From Bacteroidales bacterium UBA4621 (GTDB lineage: Bacteria > Bacteroidota > Bacteroidia > Bacteroidales > Paludibacteraceae), in the NCBI GenBank assembly GCA_002387325.1, contig DGIN01000032.1, positions 1 to 11,574 on the forward strand: a stretch of 11,574 bases of DNA, given 5' to 3'. Position 1 is the stretch's first letter, and each line of letters begins with the position of its first letter. Below, one piece after another: positions 1 to 7,843 of the stretch. The notes under the pieces were generated by a model. It was not told the DNA's origin and did not search any database. It saw only the letters and a program-made list of their open reading frames with translations. The position numbers and the translations under genes were made by a program.

Positions 1-2781
1 ACGCTCAATGTGGCTGAAGGCACGCAGTTGCAGTTCAGTTATATGGGTTTTTCCACACAGACTCTTCCCGCCCAACAAGGTATGACAGTCCGTATGCAGG
101 AGGACACTTATCAGATTCAAGAGGTGGTGGCTATCGGCTATGGTTCGCAGAAGAAAAAAGAGGTAACGGGTTCGGTGGCTTCGGTGAAAGCCGAGGACTT
201 CAATGCGGGTGTGAAGTCCAACCCTGTGGGCTTGCTGCAAGGCAAGGTGGCGGGATTGACTATCTCGCGTCAGGGTTCCGACCCTACCAGCACCGGTTAT
301 AACATTCAAATTCGTGGTTTCTCTACTTTAGGCAAAGGTACAGGTTCCAGCCCGCTCTATGTGGTAGACGGTATTCCTACCGACAATATTGACAATATCG
401 CCCCCGAAGATATTGCTTCTATGGACGTGCTGAAAGACGGTTCGGCAGCGGCTATCTACGGTACGCGCGGTACCAACGGCGTTATACTCATCACTACCAA
501 ACGCGGTATCCAAGACGGAGGAGATGATGTTAAAACGAGTGTAGAGTATAGTGGTTATATGTCGGTTTCTGCACCGCGTTTGAATACAGGCTTCGCCACT
601 CCTGCACAGTACCGCGATTTGGAGAATCTTTCCGGTGGCAAAGTGAAACCGGTTATCTATGATGATGTAACTAATACAGATTGGATGGCATTGGCTACAA
701 AACCCGTAGCCCTTACTACCAATCACAATGTGGCTATATCCGGAGCATCCCGCAATCTGAGTTATCGCGCCTCAATCAACTATAAATATGCAGAAGGATT
801 GGCCAAGAACACAGATCGTAATGAAGTATCTGCCAGATTTGCCGCTGACCAAAAAGCGCTGAAAGGTTGGCTCAAATTGGCGTATGATATGTCCTTTATG
901 CACTACAAAAATAATTATGACTGTGGTGATTTCAAACAGGCAGCCACGCTTAATCCGACCTATCCCGTAATGGATTCCACTTCCATATCCGGCTATTTTT
1001 ATCCCACCGGTTCGGGACAGTCTAATCCTATTATGGCTACTGATTTGAAAGAGTCTAACAAAACAGCCAATGAGTTCCGAGGTTCGGTAAAGGCTACCGT
1101 GGATATTAAGGCTGTTCCCGGCTTAAAACTGAATGCTTTTGCGGCATTAGAGGCCAACCATTATGCTTCTTATTCCTACAATTCTCAAAAGTATGATGCC
1201 GACAGGGAAGTGGCGGGAAAGGCTACACAAAACAGAGACCTCAACCTGAAACAGTTATATGAGGCGACCATAGACTACGCCGGCAGTTGGAGCGGACACA
1301 CTCTCACTACAGTGGCAGGATGGAGTTACCAAAAGTTCTTCTATGACGGAAATTATATGGAGAACAAAGGCTTCCCGACCGATGACTATAAATACTATAG
1401 TATGGGCGATGGATTGACTGACCGGTCCAAGATGAATATATCTTCTTATCGCAACTCCAATGTGTTGGCAGCCGGTTTCCTGCGTGTCAACTATAATTAC
1501 GATGAGAAATATCTCCTTTCGGCATCAGTCCGTGCGGAGGGTTCGAGCCGCTTCGGCGAGAACCATAAATGGGGCTGGTTTCCCGCTGTGAGTGCCGGTT
1601 GGCGTTTGTCGGGTGAGGACTGGATGTTGGACCAAGAGTGGTGCAACGACTTGAAAATCCGTGCGGGTTTTGGTATTACGGGTAATAACTTAGGTGAAGA
1701 TTTGCGCTCTAAGCAATTACTTACGGAAGGCGGTGCTTTCTGGTTTAATGGAGAGTGGGTAAAGACCTATGGCATCAATCAGAATTCAAACCCTGATTTG
1801 CGTTGGGAAAAAAAGTATGAGTACAATGTAGGTATTGATTTTGCTTTCTTGAAAAACCGTTTGAGCGGAACAATTGATCTCTATTATCGTGACACCAAAG
1901 ACTTGCTTTGGGAATATGATGTTCCGACACCACCGTTCCCATACAACAAACTGCTTGCCAACTGCGGCGAGATTTCTTCCAAAGGTATTGAGGTATCGTT
2001 GACCGGTGTGCCTGTTAAAACGCGCGATTGGATGTGGACATCCACTTGGACTATGGCTTTCAACAAAAACCGCTTGGACAAACTGACGGGCGAGGTTACA
2101 CTCAACGGGGGAAAGTATGATCTTACCTACTCGGAAATGTTGTGTGGAGGAGTCGGTGAAAACGGCATACAGGGTGTTAATACACAGAAGATTGTCGAGG
2201 GTGAAGCCGTTGGTACTTTCTATGGTTACCACGTCATCGGTCTAAACGGGAAAGGCGGATTGGTTTACGAGAAAGATGAAAACGGCAGAAACAAATTGCA
2301 AAAGATTGGAAGTGCACAACCTATTATGACCTACGGTTGGAACAACACCATACGTTGGAAAGATTTGGATATAACCCTGTTCTTCCGCGGGAACATCGGC
2401 AATAAGATTCTGAATGTAAAACGTTGGGCATACGGACCACAGAAATCACAAGGATTAAATTGCTTTATGTACGATGTGGAAAAGTTGGCAGAAGGTACAG
2501 GGGCTTATCGCCAAGGTTTGTTCTCCGACTATTATCTGGAAGACGGCTCTTTCATAAAGTTGGATAATATCACAGTGGGATATACTTTCCGCTTCCCGGG
2601 AAATGAATATATTTCTTCCATTCGCCTACATGCTACCGCCGAGAATGTATTTACCATTACCCAATATTCAGGAACAGACCCTGATGTCAATACTTCTGAT
2701 GTATGGAGTCCCGGTATTGACCCTGCCGGCTTCTATCCTTCTGTCTGCAATGTGATAGTGGGACTTAATATGACGCTATAA
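1..2781 (+). CDS. SusC-like TonB-dependent outer-membrane glycan transporter (5' end missing)
   Basis: This is the outer-membrane beta-barrel that imports oligosaccharides into the periplasm using TonB energy, working with the SusD-like lipoprotein encoded next. The frame is open from base 1, so the gene begins upstream; 926 residues are visible and the signal peptide and most of the N-terminal carboxypeptidase-regulatory-like domain are missing. The GTG at base 10 is an internal codon, not a start. Counting from the first visible codon, the tail of the regulatory domain is followed by a TonB-box-like EVVAIGYG (41-48). The plug domain then shows SPLYVVDGIP (117-126) and a segment beginning MDVLKDGSAAAIYG (141 onward) that runs into GTNGVILITTKRG, both SusC/RagA hallmarks. 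The rest is the aromatic-rich barrel, ending NVIVGLNMTL. The gap to the SusD gene is 45 nt, as in an operon. The promoter and any regulator lie outside the window. Family assignment is certain; the substrate is not readable from this protein. Confidence 0.97.
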   Translation, partial: TLNVAEGTQLQFSYMGFSTQTLPAQQGMTVRMQEDTYQIQEVVAIGYGSQKKKEVTGSVASVKAEDFNAGVKSNPVGLLQGKVAGLTISRQGSDPTSTGYNIQIRGFSTLGKGTGSSPLYVVDGIPTDNIDNIAPEDIASMDVLKDGSAAAIYGTRGTNGVILITTKRGIQDGGDDVKTSVEYSGYMSVSAPRLNTGFATPAQYRDLENLSGGKVKPVIYDDVTNTDWMALATKPVALTTNHNVAISGASRNLSYRASINYKYAEGLAKNTDRNEVSARFAADQKALKGWLKLAYDMSFMHYKNNYDCGDFKQAATLNPTYPVMDSTSISGYFYPTGSGQSNPIMATDLKESNKTANEFRGSVKATVDIKAVPGLKLNAFAALEANHYASYSYNSQKYDADREVAGKATQNRDLNLKQLYEATIDYAGSWSGHTLTTVAGWSYQKFFYDGNYMENKGFPTDDYKYYSMGDGLTDRSKMNISSYRNSNVLAAGFLRVNYNYDEKYLLSASVRAEGSSRFGENHKWGWFPAVSAGWRLSGEDWMLDQEWCNDLKIRAGFGITGNNLGEDLRSKQLLTEGGAFWFNGEWVKTYGINQNSNPDLRWEKKYEYNVGIDFAFLKNRLSGTIDLYYRDTKDLLWEYDVPTPPFPYNKLLANCGEISSKGIEVSLTGVPVKTRDWMWTSTWTMAFNKNRLDKLTGEVTLNGGKYDLTYSEMLCGGVGENGIQGVNTQKIVEGEAVGTFYGYHVIGLNGKGGLVYEKDENGRNKLQKIGSAQPIMTYGWNNTIRWKDLDITLFFRGNIGNKILNVKRWAYGPQKSQGLNCFMYDVEKLAEGTGAYRQGLFSDYYLEDGSFIKLDNITVGYTFRFPGNEYISSIRLHATAENVFTITQYSGTDPDVNTSDVWSPGIDPAGFYPSVCNVIVGLNMTL

Positions 2782-2826
2782 TATAGGTTGAAAACAAGTA
2801 TATTGACCATAAAATAATGTAAAATT

Positions 2827-4500
2827 ATGAAAAAAGTACTATTATATACTATTGCTGTACTATCTTGTATCTGCACCTCTTGTAAGGGTATGCTGGACGA
2901 AGAGATATATGGTAAACCAACCACAGATGAGATGCTCGCCAACTCTGATAATGTGGCGAAGGTTGTCGGACAAGCCTATGCCGAGATAACATGGCTTCAC
3001 GACCATTGGGGGTATTGGGGAATAACAACGCTCTCAGCGGATGAGTGTGTAAACCCTGTCCGAAATCCGGGCAATGACTGGGCAGATGATGGCTATTGGA
3101 AAGGTTTTAACGACCATTCTTGGACGGCTAACGATGCGTCTTTTGAATTTGTCTGGCAATACTCAAATGCGGGAGCCGTGTTGTGTAACAAGATATTAAG
3201 CCAACTCGAAACTATCAAACCGAGTTTGCAGGCAGCCGGACTCTATGACCTTTATACTGCCGAACTGAAAACTTTGCGATGCTATTATTATTACACCCTC
3301 TTTGATGCTTTCGGACGTATTCCTTATTTGGATGATTATTCTTCTGCTGCCGTACCACAGAGCGAGACATACGAAGTATGGAACAAATTGGTAACCACAC
3401 TGGAAGAGAATGCTCCCAATTTACCGGTTATTACGGAAGAGAATCGCGCTGAGTATTACGGACGTTGTTCGCAAGGAATGGCATATACTCTGTTGGCACG
3501 TTTATACTTGAATGCATCTTCTTTCGGCGTAACACCTGCCAACTGCGGTATTGAGAGTATCAAGAGCGAAAATGATTTCTATACCAAGTGTGTAGAGGCT
3601 TGCCAAAAAGTGGTGGATTCCAAGTCGTATAAGATAGAAGATGATTTCTTTACCAATTTCAAAATTCACAATGAGAACAGTCTTGAGAACATCTTTGTAA
3701 TAACCGAAAACGGAGATGCTGCCTTTAACTATCGTGATGTAGCCGGCAAGATGGCAAACAAACTGCGTATCACAATGCTGACGCTCAATTACTGCCATCA
3801 GACCTGTTGGAAAACGATTGACAAACCTTGGAATGGTTTCTGTGCAAGAGAAGATTTTCTATCGACATACGAAGCGGGTGTTGACCACCGCGGACCATGT
3901 CCCGCAATGGCAGGTACGCACGGTTGCGATGGTTGGGGCTGGTTTTTAGGTCCGGTTTATCTTGATGAACAATCTGATTCTATTTTAGAGATGACAGACA
4001 AGCAGAAAGGACTGAAGGCTATTATAGTACCGCAAGTAACGTCCATTACCGATGCCACACACAATGATGGTGCGAGATTCCTGAAGTACGAGGTGGATAA
4101 ACAAGGTGCGAACAAATACTGCGAGAACGATTTCGTTCTTTTACGCTATGCAGATGTACTCTATATGCAATACGAAGCGGCTTTGCGTGCAGGGGACAAC
4201 ACTATGTGTGCGAAAATTCTCGCAGATCCGGAGTTTCGGAAGATACGTGAGCGTGTAGGTTGTCAGCCATATACAAGCCTTGATTTGGATGAACTGCTTA
4301 CTGAACGCGGACGAGAGTTTGCATGGGAGTTAGTACGACGCAGAGACCTAATACGATTCAACCGATTCTCACAAGGTGAATGGAGTTTCAAGAAGAAAGA
4401 TAAGGACAACCACCGAGACTGGTTTCCTATACCACGCAAGATGATTGAGACTTCCGGCGGATTGTGGACACAGAACGAGGGATATACTACCGACAAATAA
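2827..4500 (+). CDS. SusD/RagB-family glycan-binding outer-membrane lipoprotein
   Basis: This is the surface lipoprotein that caps the SusC-like channel and captures the oligosaccharide. It has 557 residues, a normal SusD length. It starts with a short basic and hydrophobic signal peptide and a lipobox ending at Cys19 (CICTSC), followed by KGMLDEE, an acidic stretch typical of surface-exported Bacteroidetes lipoproteins. The middle is rich in Trp, Tyr and helix-forming residues, as expected for the TPR-like SusD fold, and contains AGAVLCNKIL and ELKTLRCYYYYTLFDAFGRIPY, the usual SusD core segments. The C-terminal signature ERGREFAWELVRRRDLIRF (493-511) is followed by HRDWFPIPRKMIE, where the family typically has a W-P-I-P motif. 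ATG 2827 is chosen because it gives the complete signal peptide. It lies 45 nt after the SusC stop and 62 nt before the SusE-like gene. Substrate specificity cannot be read from the sequence. Confidence 0.96.
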   Translation: MKKVLLYTIAVLSCICTSCKGMLDEEIYGKPTTDEMLANSDNVAKVVGQAYAEITWLHDHWGYWGITTLSADECVNPVRNPGNDWADDGYWKGFNDHSWTANDASFEFVWQYSNAGAVLCNKILSQLETIKPSLQAAGLYDLYTAELKTLRCYYYYTLFDAFGRIPYLDDYSSAAVPQSETYEVWNKLVTTLEENAPNLPVITEENRAEYYGRCSQGMAYTLLARLYLNASSFGVTPANCGIESIKSENDFYTKCVEACQKVVDSKSYKIEDDFFTNFKIHNENSLENIFVITENGDAAFNYRDVAGKMANKLRITMLTLNYCHQTCWKTIDKPWNGFCAREDFLSTYEAGVDHRGPCPAMAGTHGCDGWGWFLGPVYLDEQSDSILEMTDKQKGLKAIIVPQVTSITDATHNDGARFLKYEVDKQGANKYCENDFVLLRYADVLYMQYEAALRAGDNTMCAKILADPEFRKIRERVGCQPYTSLDLDELLTERGREFAWELVRRRDLIRFNRFSQGEWSFKKKDKDNHRDWFPIPRKMIETSGGLWTQNEGYTTDK

Positions 4501-4562
4501 AACAATTTCTCTAAATAAAGAGAATAAATATAACTAATTAACAAACAAAAATCAACAAAACA

Positions 4563-5723
4563 ATGAAAACAAACAAGTTTTTTATGGCTGCTACTCTTGT
4601 AGCAACATTAGCAATGATCGGTTGTAATAAAGAAAAGAATCCACCGATAATTGAACCCAATCCCGGCACAGAAGAGATTGAATGTCCTGATGTGGCGGCT
4701 CCTGCAGCAGGAAAAACCACGATGGTTATCTATGCACCGGAAAACACAACTGCTAACGGTATTTATGCTGTCGGCACTGTCAACGAGTGGAAAGAAACAG
4801 ATACTGAGACCTGTAAGTTTACCAAAGTGGAAGGTGACGAGACTGGACGTTGGTATCAACTCACGATGGATTATGCAGCAGATATGGGCGTGAAAGTATG
4901 TGCTGTTCCTTCTAAACCGGAACTTGCCGGCTGGTCATATCAATGGGGCAAGAACATTGATCCGAATGATCCGGATACTACCATAAAGGCGGATAACGTT
5001 ATCCTTCTAAAAGGAGACCTTGAGTTTGTTTATGAAAACCAAGGGCAGCCTAAGGCAACCAAGTTGGCAGACGGCGGAGTTGTGTATATCCAAGTAAAAG
5101 CATGGGCAGCAGATCCTAATATCAAAGAGCAACCTGCAACAGCAATCGCTTTCAAACACCCGTGGAATGGTGGTGAGTGGGGATATCGCGATGCAGTTTC
5201 CAAAGGCAATAACGTTTTCGAATTGGCAGCCCGCTATGGTAATAACGGATTCAATGTCAAAGATGAAAATGGTGCAGAAGCATGGTATCCTACTACAGGC
5301 ATTACAATATACGATGGTGCTGCTACAGGTGATTCCGTTTTGGTTCGTTTCACTTCACGTGCAGGTTCTGCTGAAGGTGATTTGGAAGTTGTACTTATTG
5401 AAAAAGGTGTTGTAGAAACTCCCGATCCGGTAATTGTTACAGTTCGTGCCAAGTATCCTGCAGAGTGGACGGAAACTCCGACAGCATGGGTATGGCCAAC
5501 CGGTGGAGACGGTGCTGAAATTACCCTTGAGAAAGACGGTGATTTCTACAAATACACTACTCCCAAGGCGGTTCCCGGCTTGAACATCATATTCAAAAAC
5601 GGTGCAGGTTGGACAGGCGATGCTAATCAAACGGAAAATATAGAAGGAATTCTTGCCGATACTGACTATATCATCACTTATAACGAAGGGAAAAAAGCAA
5701 CGGTTGAAGTGGTTAAGAAATAA
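4563..5723 (+). CDS. SusE/SusF-like surface glycan-binding lipoprotein with C-terminal CBM26-like module
   Basis: This is probably an accessory outer-membrane lipoprotein that holds glycan at the cell surface for the SusC/SusD pair. It has 386 residues, a signal peptide and a lipobox ending at Cys21 (AMIGC), followed by a Pro/Glu-rich linker (about 22-50). Three beta-rich segments follow. The first (about 52-160) contains GIYAVGTVNEW and resembles starch or glycogen-binding folds. The second (about 172-280) is less clear. The third (about 291-375) has AWVWPTGGDGAEITLEKDG and NIIFKNGAGWTGDANQTENI, closely resembling the starch-binding CBM26 module found in SusE/SusF-type proteins. It is the last gene before a strong terminator. 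The 62-nt gap upstream contains a weak hairpin (4507-4512 with 4519-4524), perhaps an mRNA processing or stability element. Lipoprotein and position are clear. Starch or another alpha-glucan as ligand is inferred from the third segment by eye, without a profile search. Confidence 0.88.
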   Translation: MKTNKFFMAATLVATLAMIGCNKEKNPPIIEPNPGTEEIECPDVAAPAAGKTTMVIYAPENTTANGIYAVGTVNEWKETDTETCKFTKVEGDETGRWYQLTMDYAADMGVKVCAVPSKPELAGWSYQWGKNIDPNDPDTTIKADNVILLKGDLEFVYENQGQPKATKLADGGVVYIQVKAWAADPNIKEQPATAIAFKHPWNGGEWGYRDAVSKGNNVFELAARYGNNGFNVKDENGAEAWYPTTGITIYDGAATGDSVLVRFTSRAGSAEGDLEVVLIEKGVVETPDPVIVTVRAKYPAEWTETPTAWVWPTGGDGAEITLEKDGDFYKYTTPKAVPGLNIIFKNGAGWTGDANQTENIEGILADTDYIITYNEGKKATVEVVKK

Positions 5724-5761
5724 CAGACAACCACGTCAGACCGATTTTTTCCAGATAGGAG

Positions 5762-5791
5762 CGAGGCTGCCGCATGGCAGCCTCGTTTTTT
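5762..5791 (+). terminator. Intrinsic terminator of the susCDE-like operon
   Basis: A perfect 10-bp GC-rich stem (CGAGGCTGCC 5762-5771 with GGCAGCCTCG 5776-5785), a GCAT tetraloop and a run of six T (5786-5791) lie 38 nt after the SusE-like stop codon. This is a textbook intrinsic terminator and ends the utilization operon, so any downstream transcription needs its own promoter. Confidence 0.95.
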
Positions 5792-6256
5792 GTTTCTATT
5801 AGTGTTGTTGAAAAAGCGAATTGCTTCTGCGATAGATGAGTGGTTATACGACGGTCGCACAATAGATACGATGTACGTAACATATTTATTACAAATGTAT
5901 TATGAGTAGATTTTGTCAGATACGAACATTGTGAAACTCTGCTAAAGTAGGCAAAAAACAGCACTTTTAGCAGAGTTTTATGGTTGGTACATTGGGCTTT
6001 TTCGAAACACGGATAGTACTATCATACTTTCAGGTGTTTATACCCGGCAATTGGCAATAAAAGTCTCCTATGCCGCAAAACGGCAAGAAAAATAGAAGAA
6101 AATCAAACAAAAATGTGCTACGCGCCTACTATGCGGCGCGAGAGAAATGAAGGAAATAAAAGAAGAAAGACTTTGTGCCAACTCATAGATTCCCTCACAC
6201 TTTTATCAAGATAATTCCTTTCCGTTCCTGACAATTTTGCCCAAAAGCCAATCCGA
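5792..6256. other. Gene-free intergenic region with minor hairpins
   Basis: About 465 bases between the terminator and the next promoter contain no convincing gene on either strand. Besides the hairpin at 5934-5978, listed separately, two small hairpins are visible. One has a TGCCG/CGGCA stem (6071-6075 with 6081-6085). The other is GC-rich, CGCGCC/GGCGCG (6121-6126 with 6135-6140), with an 8-nt loop and no adjacent T-run on the + strand. No tRNA, rRNA or recognisable riboswitch was seen. A small RNA cannot be excluded. Confidence 0.6.
5934..5979 (+). terminator. Long imperfect hairpin followed by TTTT, possible second terminator
   Basis: The left arm AAACTCTGCTAAAGT (5934-5948) pairs with ACTTTTAGCAGAGTTT (5963-5978) along 15 bp with one bulged base and a 14-nt loop. 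The right arm runs into a short T stretch ending at 5979. It could be a backup or bidirectional terminator, or the structured end of a small RNA. The stem is AT-rich, so it is weaker than the terminator at 5762-5791. Confidence 0.45.
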
Positions 6257-6288
6257 TTTGCACATATCATTTTTATTTCTTAACTTTG
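6257..6288 (+). promoter_or_regulatory. Bacteroides-type promoter for the polysaccharide operon
   Basis: TTTG at 6257-6260 (the -33 element) and TAACTTTG at 6281-6288 (a full match to the -7 consensus TAnnTTTG) are separated by 20 nt, within the usual 19-21. Transcription would start near 6295, leaving an untranslated leader of about 260 nt before the ATP-binding gene at 6557. This is the only full match I found between the terminator and that gene. The start point is inferred from consensus spacing. Confidence 0.75.
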
Positions 6289-6556
6289 CAGCCCATATTC
6301 AACTATGTTATCTATTCAAAAACGCACGCAACATAACGGCAAAGGTAAATCAACGGATCACCCACCCTATAATGCTTTAATGGTTCTTTAATGGGCATTA
6401 ACGGAGAAAAATAATAGTTCGGAGAAAGAGAAAATTAACGATAAATTAATGGCAATTAACGGAGAATATGGTCCGAAAATGTTTTTAGTGGTTTTTTATA
6501 TGGATTTTAGTGGAGAAAGATAATTAACTGCAATTAACGGAGAACAGTAGAGTACA
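6289..6556 (+). promoter_or_regulatory. Long 5' leader of the polysaccharide operon
   Basis: About 260 nt separate the predicted transcription start from the wzt start codon. The first third contains a possible 28-codon open frame (6305-6391). The rest is AT-rich and carries three spaced copies of a 21-bp repeat plus two shorter GGAGAAAGA repeats (6421-6429 and 6512-6520). No known riboswitch was recognised. The length and repeats suggest post-initiation control, but no mechanism is visible. Confidence 0.5.
6388..6544 (+). repeat. Three spaced copies of a 21-bp direct repeat upstream of wzt
   Basis: Copies lie at 6388-6408, 6446-6466 and 6524-6544, with start-to-start spacings of 58 and 78 bp. 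All share the 12-base end ATTAACGGAGAA and a leading TTAA. Copies one and two differ at two positions, and copies two and three differ at two positions. The first 14 bases of each copy form a near-palindrome with TTAA at both ends, as a protein-binding site or small RNA stem might. The last copy ends 12 nt before the wzt start codon. The repeats are too few and too irregular for a CRISPR array. Confidence 0.85.
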
Positions 6557-7843
6557 ATGGCAACCGCAATAGAATTTAATCACGTCAGCAAACAATACCG
6601 CCTGGGGGTGGTTTCCACAGGCACTATCGCCCACGACCTCGACCGTTGGTTCCAGACCACCATCCTGCGCCGTGAGGACCCCTATCTGAAAATCGGCGAG
6701 GTCAACGACCGTGCCTCCAAAGGCAACTCGGAATACGTCTGGGCGTTGCGCGACATCGATTTCAAGGTGGAGCAAGGCGATGTGGTCGGTATCATCGGCA
6801 AGAACGGTGCCGGCAAGTCAACACTTCTCAAACTTCTCAGTAAGGTTACTGCGCCCACCACAGGCTCTATTCGTGCTCGCGGACGCATAGCCTCGCTGTT
6901 GGAAGTAGGGACAGGCTTCCACTCCGAGATGACCGGTCGCGAGAACATCTATATGAATGGTGCCATCCTCGGTATGACCAAACAGGAAATCACCTCCAAA
7001 CTCGATGAAATCGTTGCTTTCTCCGGTTGTGAACGATACCTTGATACCCCCGTCAAACGTTATAGTTCTGGTATGATGGTTCGTTTGGGCTTTGCTGTGG
7101 CTGCCCATTTGGATCCCGAAATCTTGGTGGTGGACGAAGTCTTGGCTGTCGGCGATGCGGAGTTCCAAAAGAAAGCCATCGGCAAGATGCAGGACATCTC
7201 CCACGGCGATGGCCGCACCGTCCTCTTCGTCTCTCACAATATGACTAGCGTCAAGAGCCTTTGCAAACACGGCATCATTCTTCAGAACGGACAACTCTTC
7301 GACCAAGGCGACATCGACCCCATCGTAACCCACTACCTCCGTGGCGACAGTGCCATAGATAACCACAAGTCGTGGGCTGAACCGCAATACAAAGGACACG
7401 GCTTTGAACTCATTGAAATCGGTGTGCGTCCTAAAGGAGGTGATTACACCGATGTGATGCGTATGACAGACGATATAGAGATTGTTATGCGTTACCGCCT
7501 GACACGTTCTATGGAACGTTTTTGGCTGACTCTGCATATCAAAAACGAACAGGGAGAACGTCTGTTCTCGACTTCAGGAGCGGGACGCTGCTATGACAGA
7601 CATCACGAGATGGGTGAGTACGAGCAGATATGCCATATTCCTCGTGATTTCTTCAACTGGGGAACGTTCTCTGTTGACCTCTTGGCAATAGAACAACCTA
7701 ATAATACCTGTTGTCTCGTTGCGGCACAAGACATCGTCTCTTTTACCATAGCCAACAAAGCCATTGAGATAGGTGGTTGGATGGGAAAAGAGCCTGGCGA
7801 CATCACGCCCAAATTCGACTATACAGAGGTAAAACTAAAATGA
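6557..7843 (+). CDS. wzt: Wzt-type polysaccharide/O-antigen ABC transporter ATP-binding protein
   Basis: This is the cytoplasmic ATPase that powers export of a lipid-linked polysaccharide across the inner membrane with a Wzm-type permease. It has 428 residues in two parts. The N-terminal ABC domain (about 1-265) has Walker A GKNGAGKST (81-89), the segment LLEVGTGFHSEMTGREN (114-130) typical of the O-antigen and teichoic acid exporter class, signature YSSGMMVRL (169-177), Walker B ILVVDE (189-194) and the switch histidine in SHN (H227). The C-terminal part (about 275-428) is a beta-rich extension at the position of the Wzt carbohydrate-binding domain, which in characterised systems recognises the chain end. 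The first part favours C-ending codons more than the second, which fits a conserved ATPase joined to a variable domain. It is the first gene after the promoter, and its stop overlaps the next start (ATGA). No permease gene lies beside it in the window, which is unusual. Confidence 0.93.
   Translation: MATAIEFNHVSKQYRLGVVSTGTIAHDLDRWFQTTILRREDPYLKIGEVNDRASKGNSEYVWALRDIDFKVEQGDVVGIIGKNGAGKSTLLKLLSKVTAPTTGSIRARGRIASLLEVGTGFHSEMTGRENIYMNGAILGMTKQEITSKLDEIVAFSGCERYLDTPVKRYSSGMMVRLGFAVAAHLDPEILVVDEVLAVGDAEFQKKAIGKMQDISHGDGRTVLFVSHNMTSVKSLCKHGIILQNGQLFDQGDIDPIVTHYLRGDSAIDNHKSWAEPQYKGHGFELIEIGVRPKGGDYTDVMRMTDDIEIVMRYRLTRSMERFWLTLHIKNEQGERLFSTSGAGRCYDRHHEMGEYEQICHIPRDFFNWGTFSVDLLAIEQPNNTCCLVAAQDIVSFTIANKAIEIGGWMGKEPGDITPKFDYTEVKLK

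Noticed and set aside
5713..5964. 83-residue open frame on the - strand in the intergenic region
   Set aside because: It runs through the terminator hairpin of the upstream operon and one arm of another hairpin, and the translation resembles no known family.
5810..6003. GAAAAAGC (5810-5817) and GCTTTTTC (5996-6003) as ends of a small mobile element
   Set aside because: Only eight bases match, I see no target-site duplication, and homopolymer-rich pairs of this length occur by chance.
6388..6544. Repeat cluster as a CRISPR array
   Set aside because: There are only three imperfect copies, the spacing is unequal (58 and 78 bp), and no cas genes are nearby.
6818..7537. 239-residue open frame on the - strand
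   Set aside because: It is fully antisense to the conserved ABC ATPase gene, its translation shows no recognisable domain, and GC-rich codon use in wzt explains the open frame.
7777..7839. Upstream in-frame ATG that would lengthen the aminotransferase by 21 residues
   Set aside because: The extra residues lie inside wzt and are basic and unlike the family. ATG 7840 gives the normal family N-terminus and a common ATGA overlap.
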